A stretch of DNA of 64,000 nucleotides from Bacillus sp. ISL-7 (GTDB taxonomy: Bacteria > Bacillota > Bacilli > Bacillales_B > DSM-18226). The number at the start of each line of letters is the position of its first letter. Within the stretch, counting starts at the first letter, position 1. The stretch lies in the NCBI RefSeq assembly GCF_018613065.1, contig NZ_JAGGQW010000050.1, positions 124,001 to 188,000 on the forward strand. The letters are read 5' to 3'. This document shows, in pieces, positions 34,171 to 41,685 of the stretch. Made by a program: the position numbers and the translations under genes. The notes beneath the pieces are model-generated. The model worked only from the letters and a program-made list of their open reading frames with translations, searched no databases and was not told the DNA's origin.

Positions 34171-35237
34171 ATCCATCGCCTCCATGTTTCTATGTTTAAG
34201 ACTTCTTGTGGGATTCGCTTATTTTCTTGCCAAAATTGCATTAATAAGGCTTGCTCCTCTTCCGTAAACCATTGAAAGAATGCATCACGGTATTTGATGT
34301 TTTGTGTTTGGCCTTGTTTCTGGTCATTCCTTTGTTCTAGACATTGAAGCATTTTGCGATATATTTTTAAAGCAGGCTGAATACAGCAATCCGAGTATTT
34401 TTCGATAAGCCGAATGAGGATCCCGTATCCCGCGGCATCAAGGTCTCCTGCGTAATAGAAAAGATAGGGTTTGGGCGGAAACATTCTGAAGAAAAAGGAA
34501 AAGCTCCGTTCGATTTTAGTCCCTTCACCATATATGATTAGTTCAGGTTCATAATCGAGTTGATTGGCTTCCAATAACTTAATGGAAGTATGAAAGAATG
34601 ATAGATTTTCGACGATCAGAATCCGCTGAATATCTTTTATTTCTTTCCCTTGTTTCATCCAAAATACAAAAGGCTCCCCGTAATTCACCATTTTAAGTTG
34701 CTCTTCAGATACGCCAATTCTAGCTAAAAACCCTTTTCCATCCGGAAAGCTATCATTGTCTAGTAAGAATTTTTCATGACCAAAGAGCTCCAGACTTCTT
34801 TCTTCAAATGACACGTTTTCTCTTTCCTGATTGGATTTGAGAAAAGTATAAACATGTTGGATTCGATTCCACTCGTCTTTCGTTTGCCATTCGGGATGCC
34901 GTTCATAAAAGGAAAAATCAAACTGATCACCTAATTTCATCATCTCGAAACGATCCCATTTGAGCGTTTGAACTTTTAAATTAACCCAGTAATATAAGGC
35001 AAGCGCTGGGCTTCTTCCATTGTATTGATTATTTGGAATAGGAATCAGTTGTCCTTCCGCTTGCAATGTTTCAATGGCACGATAAAACAACGAATAGCCG
35101 TCCATTTCAAAATAATCATCCAAAAGCTTGCGCAACTGAATTTCCAAATCGTTTATATTTATTTTCTTTTTTTGTTTTGGGTGTTGAATATCAGCAATAA
35201 AACCTCTTACCCTAGTTTCGATGATATCGATAATAAT
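34167..35237 (-). CDS. jetD: Wadjet JetD, Toprim nuclease (topoisomerase VI A-like)
   Basis: Nuclease that cuts circular plasmid DNA after JetABC has reeled it in. Toprim residues are visible: glutamate in ILIVENLSFF and the acidic pair in YYAGDLDAAGYG (E180, D235, D237 counted from the TTG at 35147). The first standard start, TTG 35147, has no ribosome binding site, while the frame stays open and coding-like for 30 more codons upstream (RGFIADIQHPKQKKKININD). That extension begins at ATT codons 35237/35234 just after AGTAGGTGA, so a non-canonical ATT start is possible; otherwise the minimal gene is 34167-35147. First gene of the operon. Confidence 0.82.
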   Translation of the reverse strand: MIIDIIETRVRGFIADIQHPKQKKKININDLEIQLRKLLDDYFEMDGYSLFYRAIETLQAEGQLIPIPNNQYNGRSPALALYYWVNLKVQTLKWDRFEMMKLGDQFDFSFYERHPEWQTKDEWNRIQHVYTFLKSNQERENVSFEERSLELFGHEKFLLDNDSFPDGKGFLARIGVSEEQLKMVNYGEPFVFWMKQGKEIKDIQRILIVENLSFFHTSIKLLEANQLDYEPELIIYGEGTKIERSFSFFFRMFPPKPYLFYYAGDLDAAGYGILIRLIEKYSDCCIQPALKIYRKMLQCLEQRNDQKQGQTQNIKYRDAFFQWFTEEEQALLMQFWQENKRIPQEVLNIETWRRWM

Positions 35238-35394
35238 TCACCTACTTTAATCTCTTAGTGTCATAGAAATAGACTCCTACTACCCAATTTGGATATCCTT
35301 TTATTATAAACTAGTTGAGTTATGGTTGGTAATTGAAATTTTCTTGATATAATGTTGTCTGCATAGAGATTTGGAGTCAATCAACGACAACAAA

Positions 35395-35448
35395 AAGGAT
35401 CAGTCCCCCAAAGGAGTAATACTTTACTCCTTTGGGGGACTGATCCTT
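35395..35448. terminator. Perfect 25-bp inverted repeat upstream of the Wadjet operon
   Basis: Two 25-base arms (35395-35419 and 35424-35448) pair without mismatch around a TACT loop; the core is CAGTCCCCCAAAGGAG. On the minus strand TTTTT follows, so it can act as a strong terminator that shields the Wadjet promoter from upstream transcription. Such GGGGGACTGA-type palindromes may also be a dispersed repeat. Confidence 0.75.
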
Positions 35449-35479
35449 AAGAACTAATGAATAATCATTGGTAATCTAT

Positions 35480-36490
35480 TCACTTCATCAAAATCTGATT
35501 ATGGCATAACGTATCCCACAGCACTTCAGGATCGGCTACGTTTGCATACTGACAACATTCGATAAATTTCTTCTTAACTTCATCAAAAGATGTTTCAGGG
35601 TGAATTCGTTCTATATGTCTTTTTGTACCTTTGGCGTTTACTATCTTAATATCACCTAAAGGAATTCCAGGCGTATCAGCCTGTGTTTGCTCAATTTTTA
35701 TACGATTAGATAAATCTAACACTTCGGTATTCATAAGGGCCCTCTCCGTCAAATTATTCAAGTGAACACTCCCATGCACAAATGTAAATGCCACAATAAG
35801 GGATGTGAGTAACGACAGCTAGGATAAAGTTTAATAGATGTATCGGAAAACGCCCATGTTTCAGAGTTCAATAATACGCTTCGTTGTTTTTCATTTAAAT
35901 TCTTCCCAAAATAATTTAGAAAGAGACCCGTCTTCCCATCCAGACAACTTGCAGGTGCTGTCACCCCTTCTCGGGCTAATAATGCTGCTTGAACACCTCC
36001 CATTGATGAAACACCTGGTTCCTTACCGCCAGCTACTTGCATATATGCCAGTCCTAAGGCGTTAACTAACTCATTATCATCTAATCCAAGGACCAGTCCA
36101 GCAGTTATGGCTGCACCTAAATAACCAAACAGTTGACTTAAGAACCATTTGGAATCCGTACCAGTACCCCTGGGTTCGATTGCATATCCCAGTCGACACA
36201 ATAACTCGTTTCCTAGTGCAACTGGAGTAATAAGATCCGTCCTCTTTGAATCCTCAGCGTCAGCAGCTGCTAATGCGGCAGCTAATGTAACAGGGGTTGG
36301 ATGGATTCTAGCTAAATCATTAATATCATCATAGTCTAAAGCATGTGCTAAAGCCGTATTAGCAAATGCAGCATAGGCTGGAGGTAATCGATGCTCACTT
36401 CCTATTACTCGACCCGCCCCACCTTTTACACCAATAGAAAGACCCGCTATAGATTTTAAAGCGATAGGTGCTGGTATTAACCTGCATTTG
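35480..36490 (-). pseudogene. MmgE/PrpD-family gene, broken
   Basis: Two open pieces of a 2-methylcitrate dehydratase-type protein. The larger (from about 36490 to 35758) has AYAAFANTALAHALDYDDIN, VALGNELLCRLGYAIEP and KLYPSCRYSHP; the smaller (35480-35794) continues with ERALMNTEVLDLSNRIKIE and the C-terminal end. Between them roughly 100 residues and the reading frame are lost, and the first 50 or so residues are missing where the DNA joins the next pseudogene near 36490-36510. Context gives no pathway link. Confidence 0.8.
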
Positions 36491-36510
36491 AAACACCAAG
36501 TAATTGCCAA

Positions 36511-37133
36511 ATGTTTATAGGGGGGAGTTATTTGTACGGGCAATTCCAAGAACAAACGTATGGTACCTATACTTATTCTGGAAACGTTGTGATGCTTGAC
36601 ATGAAGCAAGGTGACGTTACAGGTGACGGTATAATTGATTACGTCTATTTAAATGGAAGAAAAAACGTTGAAACCGAAATCTTCGCAGATTATATTACAC
36701 TTGTAATTCAAGATGGGCTTTCTAACCAGATTTCAACAATTAATCTTCAAAATAATGCTGGATACAATGCTAAGCTCTTCCTTGGGGATTTTTTATAAAG
36801 ATAATATATTGGATATTTTGGTAAGTATTGAATCGGGAGGGTAGCGGGGGGTACGGTATATTCAATATTTACTCCTTCAGTAATAATATTCCTCACCTAT
36901 TGTTTGATTTTGAAATATATAATAATAGCTATACATTCAAAGTCAATTATGAAGATCTTTATAGAGTAAATGTAGGAAGTCCTCCATTAGACCTACTTTT
37001 CATTCTTGACATAGTTAAAAAGACGGATACATTAGGATATGTCGAAAACCTTTTAACATGGAATGGCACTCAATTTTTATCTACTAGATTGGCAACAGCC
37101 ATACTTGGAACAAAGTTAATTAGCCTCAACTAA
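36511..37133 (+). pseudogene. VCBS/FG-GAP-repeat protein gene, frameshifted
   Basis: First piece 36511-36798 has SYLYGQFQEQTYGTYTYSGN and GDVTGDGIIDYVYLNG, a calcium-binding-like FG-GAP repeat. After FLGDF the frame breaks, but frame-corrected DNA reads DNILDILVSIESGG and then, after a second shift near 36840, SGGYGIFNIYSF continuing in 36828-37133 (LLFDFEIYNN ... TDTLGYVENLLTW). A middle part is also deleted. The complete family in Bacillus is a single protein of about 250-280 residues. The start is lost at the junction with the PrpD remnant. Confidence 0.75.
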
Positions 37134-37178
37134 TGGTTCGCTTTATGCATTTTCTTTTTAAAGTAATGGAGGTATTGT

Positions 37179-37679
37179 ATGATAAATTTTTATTCTTTTA
37201 ACGGGACTGTCACTATGATTAGTGATTTTTTTACAGGCCAAAATGGTGAAGGTGAAGGCTGTTATAAATTAATATCTGTAGAAAACGGATTGGGAGCATT
37301 AGTAAATTTCGTGGTGTCACCCACAACTTACTTTGTTGACCATGTAATGGTGGCAGTAGGAGATCACGTGACTGGATATTATGACGGAAATGCACCTGCT
37401 CTACTTATTTACCCTCCACAATATCAAGCACTTGTCATGGTAAAAGATAGCCCATATCAGAATGTAAAAGTAGATTATTTTAATAGTGAGTTGGAGAGTA
37501 GTGATGGACGATTACGATTAAATATTTCTCCATATACTCAAATAGTATTAACAAATGGGCAACTCTTTTCAAGAACCCCTGCGAACAGAGATTTAATTGT
37601 TATATACGGACCTGCCACAAAAAGTATCCCCGCCCAAACCACACCCTATAGAATTATAGTTTTGTGTTTACGGTTATAA
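37179..37679 (+). CDS. Conserved Bacillus protein of unknown function, 166 residues
   Basis: Beta-rich protein with TYFVDHVMVAVGDHVTGYYD, PALLIYPPQYQALVMVKD and RDLIVIYGPATKSIPAQTTP segments. I recall close relatives in Bacillus genomes near the VCBS-repeat protein, without known function; the fold may be OB-like. ATG 37179 follows GGAGG and the frame is intact, so unlike its neighbour it is probably expressed. No signal peptide. It lies 45 bp after the VCBS pseudogene in the same direction. Confidence 0.7.
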   Translation: MINFYSFNGTVTMISDFFTGQNGEGEGCYKLISVENGLGALVNFVVSPTTYFVDHVMVAVGDHVTGYYDGNAPALLIYPPQYQALVMVKDSPYQNVKVDYFNSELESSDGRLRLNISPYTQIVLTNGQLFSRTPANRDLIVIYGPATKSIPAQTTPYRIIVLCLRL

Positions 37680-38206
37680 TAGAAAATTCCTGTTTAGAAT
37701 ATTAATTGGTATATAAAAACACAAAAGACTCGTCCATTTTGTTCTAAGACCAAAGCACCCGTTATCCATCCTTACAGCCAAGATGTCCACTACAGAGGAT
37801 CGAATATAATGCGAAATTCTGGTTCAGCTAAACTGCTTATTAACACAACAAGGAGCTGCCCAATGGCAACTCCTTTCTTTGCACCCGTTGATAAAGATTA
37901 AGGTATATTTTCTCCAATTTCTTTATCATTGTGATTTAAACAAAAAGGAAATCTTTGTTAGTCTTTAAAACAAAAAAATTTCTCATATTTAATAGAATTT
38001 AATAAAAAATAGCAGAAGGAAATACAGACTTTACCTTCCAAAATATGAGAGCAAGATAAGGATATTAGAAGGCCAGCATTGAAAATAATCAAATTGTTAA
38101 ACTATATTTTAATTACGTTCCACAATGGTGGCTACCATTGCCCCTTCAGTGGTAGGATATATATATTATATGTACATTGTAAATATAATAGCGAAAATTC
38201 GCTGTT
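37680..38206. other. Non-coding stretch with one hairpin
   Basis: No convincing gene was seen. AAGGAGCTGCC pairs with GGCAACTCCTT (37850-37875, one mismatch) before TCTTT, a weak plus-strand terminator, and AATGGT/ACCATT forms a small stem near 38122-38138. The remainder is AT-rich. Confidence 0.5.
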
Positions 38207-38719
38207 CTACTTAAACAAATTAAATGCCATTTTTGTGTTGGATTCAAATAAATCCATAAATCCTTTTTGTGCAGTTTTAAATTGATTTACAGCCTCTTCA
38301 CGAATCTTTCTTTGCTGTTCGATACTATTTTTAATCGATTGTTGGAACTGCTCTTGTGACTGATTTAATAAATTTAAACTTTCTTTGTATGGAGTGGAGG
38401 TTAACTGTTGAACACGGTTATTTATTTCATCTAGTTGAGCATACCACTTTTCGAAAGTTTGGCTTGCTTGTTCACCGTAAACTGTTTCAACATTTTGCAT
38501 TACATAATCGCGAACATCTGCAATTAATTTTTTCTGTTGTTCTTGGATAAAGTCCATTCCTTCAGCAATTTTCTCCAATGATTCTTTTTGTGTTGTAAAT
38601 GCTTGAAGCAAAAGATTTTCTATTTCTTTTTGAGAATCGGTCACCTTGTCCAAACTGTTTGTCCAAATGTTTAATAGAGATTCACCAAAATTAGTAACTA
38701 ACTCATTGTTTAATTCCAT
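38207..38719 (-). CDS. Phasin-like coiled-coil protein
   Basis: 170 residues, almost entirely amphipathic helix rich in Gln, Glu and Lys (ENLLLQAFTTQKESLEKIAE, YKESLNLLNQSQEQFQQSIK). Length and pattern resemble Bacillus PhaP-type phasins, which coat polyhydroxyalkanoate granules; no phaR/B/C genes are adjacent, so this is a fold-level similarity. ATG 38719 follows AGGAGG. It may be linked to the actin-like cassette on the same strand 340 bp upstream. Confidence 0.6.
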   Translation of the reverse strand: MELNNELVTNFGESLLNIWTNSLDKVTDSQKEIENLLLQAFTTQKESLEKIAEGMDFIQEQQKKLIADVRDYVMQNVETVYGEQASQTFEKWYAQLDEINNRVQQLTSTPYKESLNLLNQSQEQFQQSIKNSIEQQRKIREEAVNQFKTAQKGFMDLFESNTKMAFNLFK

Positions 38720-38793
38720 TATAAAAAACCTCCTAATTAATAAAAAACACTATATGTAACTTACACCTATATGAGAAGCTTGTCAATTAGTTA

Positions 38794-38990
38794 TTGTATA
38801 AAGTTTTTTCTTCTGACTTAGAAGATCTTTTGGAAGAAACGAGAGCTAAACAACTAAACCATGCAGAACTGCAATCCGAAATTAAAGATTTTGGAAAAGA
38901 ACTAAAAAGTCTAGAAGTTAAACTTAACCACATCCTTACTCAAGTAAATTCTCTAATCGAAGTAAATAATTCCTTCTTCCGTTTACAACG
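38794..38990 (+). other. Coding-like coiled-coil fragment
   Basis: The plus frame reads SDLEDLLEETRAKQLNHAEL followed by a heptad-like segment ending NHILTQVNSLIEVNN, which looks like protein, but only a TTG at 38794 without ribosome binding site is available, and the frame runs on through a perfect 11-bp hairpin (38992-39017, ACGTCCAAGAG arms) into the antisense end of the next gene. Probably a remnant of a coiled-coil protein; the hairpin may end the minus-strand cassette at 39055. Confidence 0.3.
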
Positions 38991-39054
38991 AACGTCCAAG
39001 AGGAATCTCTTGGACGTGTTATTAGTAGCAGAGCATCACTCCGCTATTTCATAT

Positions 39055-39774
39055 TTAAAAATCCATATCTATGACTTCTTCAATAGTCCCTTTTACTCGA
39101 TCACTTTCGAGTAATTGTCCTTCTTTAATATCCGTCACTACCTCCGCAGGTTCTACAGGAGGATTTTGCTTATTTGGATTGGAAGGAACATCAGGACGGA
39201 AAGCAAGCTCATTTTTAAGCAAGCTAATTTCATCTAATAAATCGCTTCGAAGGGAGTTTAACAACGTTTGGAATTCTTCCTTGTCTAATTTTTGCTCACC
39301 GAGTTTCGTTACAAAATTCCGCAGCTCGTATGCTTGGCCGGACCCAATCTCATTAGGATCTACAACAACACGTGAAGCGAATTCTTGTTTAAGTAGGTTG
39401 ATCTTACCTAAAAACTCTTTACGAAGTGTATCCAATACAGTTATGGTCTCTTCTTCTTTGTCCAATTTTTCTACATCTTGCTCAACAAGCTTCGTTATAT
39501 AATCCTCCAGCTCATTTTCTTTTGCCTTTTGCTCAAGAATTGAATACACCTTTGGAGAAATTTTTGAAGTTTCTAAAGTAAACATTATACTTTGGTCCTT
39601 ACTTCCTGATTCCTTATTCATTAATTTGCCCACATCCGTTTGGAGATTAACAGCAGTTAAAAAAAGGCTCGATAGTGCGTAAAATGGTGCAATCATCTGT
39701 GCACCTAGATGTGAATACATATTGTCTAATCCGAAAGCAGACTTCTCCCCAAGAAGATAATCTTTGTTGCTCAT
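39055..39774 (-). CDS. Putative partition adaptor with ribbon-helix-helix-like core and duplicated helical segment
   Basis: 239 residues, 18 bp after the actin-like gene and co-transcribed. Residues about 75-105 (MFTLETSKISPKVYSILEQK then ENELEDYITKLVEQD) have the strand-helix-helix pattern of ribbon-helix-helix DNA-binding proteins such as ParR. Two roughly 50-residue copies follow, each with KLDKEE, a leucine-rich helix and LLKQEFASR/LLKNELAFR, then a Pro-rich acidic tail. ATG 39774 behind GGGAGGAG. The family is not recognised; the ParR-like role is inferred from pattern and from the actin neighbour. Confidence 0.6.
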   Translation of the reverse strand: MSNKDYLLGEKSAFGLDNMYSHLGAQMIAPFYALSSLFLTAVNLQTDVGKLMNKESGSKDQSIMFTLETSKISPKVYSILEQKAKENELEDYITKLVEQDVEKLDKEEETITVLDTLRKEFLGKINLLKQEFASRVVVDPNEIGSGQAYELRNFVTKLGEQKLDKEEFQTLLNSLRSDLLDEISLLKNELAFRPDVPSNPNKQNPPVEPAEVVTDIKEGQLLESDRVKGTIEEVIDMDF

Positions 39775-39792
39775 ATGTTCTCCTCCCTCTTC

Positions 39793-40947
39793 TTAGGCGA
39801 AAACTACGTTTGTTTCATGCCTGCTTATTATTTCTAGACCGTATAAATTTAATTTTCTTGTATCTTGAAGGAAAAGATGATTTTGCTCTCTAATTTCGAC
39901 TCCATACCTTATATCGATCGATTCTTGGATGAATTGTTTCAGGATGCTGGCAATTCCACCAATATAAACATATTTATATACCTTATCTTTAGGTGACGGG
40001 AATGTGTTTTCAATTTTCGTTATTAAAATTTGCGTGTACTCCCTTAATGACTCATGGATTTGCTCAGTGAGATCAACCTTTTTACCGCTATTTCCATCCC
40101 TCTGCTCCATTTTTGTTTTTTCAATGTTATTGATAATGAATTCTTCTAGTGAACGAACATCATCAAAGTACTCCAGTAACTTTTCACTTCTTAGTTTCTC
40201 AATGTGTTTTAGATACGAAATGTCGGCGAAGCAATTTAATGATTCCCTGCTCTTAGGAGCTTGAAGTCCTGCTTGAAGCAACGCAAGATCAACAGTCCCT
40301 CCTCCTAAATCCACAATTAGAGTTTCAAAGTTTAGAAATGAATTTGCTTCCTCTCGATCTTGTAAATCAAAATCTTTTTTAATTGCCCAACGAGCAACTT
40401 CACTTTCAATCCGGCATTTGCTTGTTTCGACATGAATGGATACAACTCTTTCAAATCCTGGTGTTAAAATCGTTACTTGGTGCTCCCCTTCAAATCGGCT
40501 TGCCATTTTATTTTGCATATCACTAAACTTGTTCGTTTTCTTAAGCAACCAAATTGGAAGCATAGTAGAAAAATAATTAATGTTCACTCGTTTATCTTCT
40601 TTGTCGTTTCCTTTTAATACATTGTAATAAGCAACTGACGCCAGGAACATCACATAGGGAATCTCAGATTCCGTTTTATCATGAAGTTTGTTGATATGAC
40701 TGTTTCCTAACACTTGTTTTTCCGCTGAATCGCCCACCAAATAATATTTCTCAACACCGTCTATCGTAGTTGAAATGAGTAAACTTTGAAGAAGGGATTG
40801 GGGATCATGGAAAGTAGACGGAAAGTGCCCGTCTGCCTTTTCCCTCGTTATTTCTACTACATTTGTAGGAATTTCAAAATAATAACCGTCCACAAGGGTT
40901 TGAAAGACCGAATTACCAAAATCGACATTTTGCCGTTTTATATCCAT
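39793..40947 (-). CDS. ParM-like actin-family ATPase
   Basis: 384 residues from ATG 40947 (AGAGGAG ahead); a second ATG six codons earlier (40965) also has a GAGG site. Actin-fold motifs are seen: phosphate-1 VDFGNSVFQTLVDG, phosphate-2 LIVDLGGGTVDLALL and adenosine YIGGIASIL. This matches ParM/StbA/Alp-type segregation actins, which polymerise to push plasmid copies apart. On a plasmid its partner adaptor gene would follow, as here (39055). No parC-like iterons are obvious upstream. Location suggests an integrated plasmid module or a chromosomal actin with another cargo. Confidence 0.82.
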   Translation of the reverse strand: MDIKRQNVDFGNSVFQTLVDGYYFEIPTNVVEITREKADGHFPSTFHDPQSLLQSLLISTTIDGVEKYYLVGDSAEKQVLGNSHINKLHDKTESEIPYVMFLASVAYYNVLKGNDKEDKRVNINYFSTMLPIWLLKKTNKFSDMQNKMASRFEGEHQVTILTPGFERVVSIHVETSKCRIESEVARWAIKKDFDLQDREEANSFLNFETLIVDLGGGTVDLALLQAGLQAPKSRESLNCFADISYLKHIEKLRSEKLLEYFDDVRSLEEFIINNIEKTKMEQRDGNSGKKVDLTEQIHESLREYTQILITKIENTFPSPKDKVYKYVYIGGIASILKQFIQESIDIRYGVEIREQNHLFLQDTRKLNLYGLEIISRHETNVVFA

Positions 40948-40965
40948 TATTTCTCCTCTTTTCAT

Positions 40966-41488
40966 GTTTTTTCCTCATAATGATTATATATTCTTCTCTA
41001 TTATTTGTCTAAAGTTGTTTATAAATTTAGATTAGTGAATAAATGCATTAGCGTTCTTTATGTAATTCTCCTCTATTAATCAATTTTCTATTTATTTCAG
41101 CAGTAAATTTCGACATTGACAATAATAAAGAAAGCCTGATTAGGGCTTAATTAATTTCGTGATTGCTCGATTTAAGTTCCTAGGAAACATGTTCGTATTG
41201 CCGACTAATTAAATACAATATGATTGCTTTTATAACGTGTTTTTAATATGTGTTCAATACTATTACTGAATATTAGTCTATTCTTCATATCTAGAGAAAT
41301 AAATAAGCTCAGAAATTTGAGCAAGTGCTCCAAGGTATTCGTATTTTTCTGCCATCTGATTTCACCAGGACTTGGATACGGACTGTTAAGGCAGATGCCT
41401 TTGATAAGACTCGGTGATAATGTAGAACTGATTGTGCAGATAAACCTTCCAGTTATTCTTTATAGGTACCTAGTAACATTGGGTAACA
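40966..41488. other. AT-rich stretch without a recognisable gene
   Basis: Stop codons interrupt all frames; short open frames have no ribosome binding sites. The right end (from about 41350) may be degraded DNA of the DUF6454-like gene that becomes readable at 41495. No iterons or centromere-like repeats were noticed upstream of the actin-like gene. Confidence 0.4.
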
Positions 41489-41494
41489 AGCAAT

Positions 41495-41635
41495 AAAGAT
41501 ATAAAGCTTGGTGAAGGGGATGTGTATCATCCTGGAGGAATTGCTATTGATTGTAAATCAATTTGGGTTCCTGTTGCAGAATATCGCCCAAATAGCAAGT
41601 CGATGATTTATTCCGATGAATACGTCACCAACTAA
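41495..41635 (+). pseudogene. DUF6454-like gene remnant
   Basis: 46 codons reading KDIKLGEGDVYHPGGIAID followed by IWVPVAEYRPNSKSMIY, which resembles the HxGGIDxDGxYIWVPVAEYRPNS core of the DUF6454 family. There is no start codon, no ribosome binding site and the frame stops shortly after. About one seventh of the family length remains. Family assignment is from memory of the motif. Confidence 0.55.
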
Positions 41636-41636
41636 A

Positions 41637-41683
41637 AAGGGCCTCATAAAGGTCGATAACAAGACTTTTTTGAGACCACTTTT
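41637..41683 (-). terminator. Terminator of the glycoside operon
   Basis: On the minus strand GGTCTCAAAAAAGTC pairs with GACCTTTATGAGGCC (12 of 15) and TTTTT follows, directly after the stop of the large secreted enzyme. Confidence 0.75.
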
Positions 41684-41685
41684 AA

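Noticed and set aside
40966..41250. parC-like centromere upstream of the actin-like gene
   Set aside because: No iterons or regularly spaced repeats could be seen by eye.
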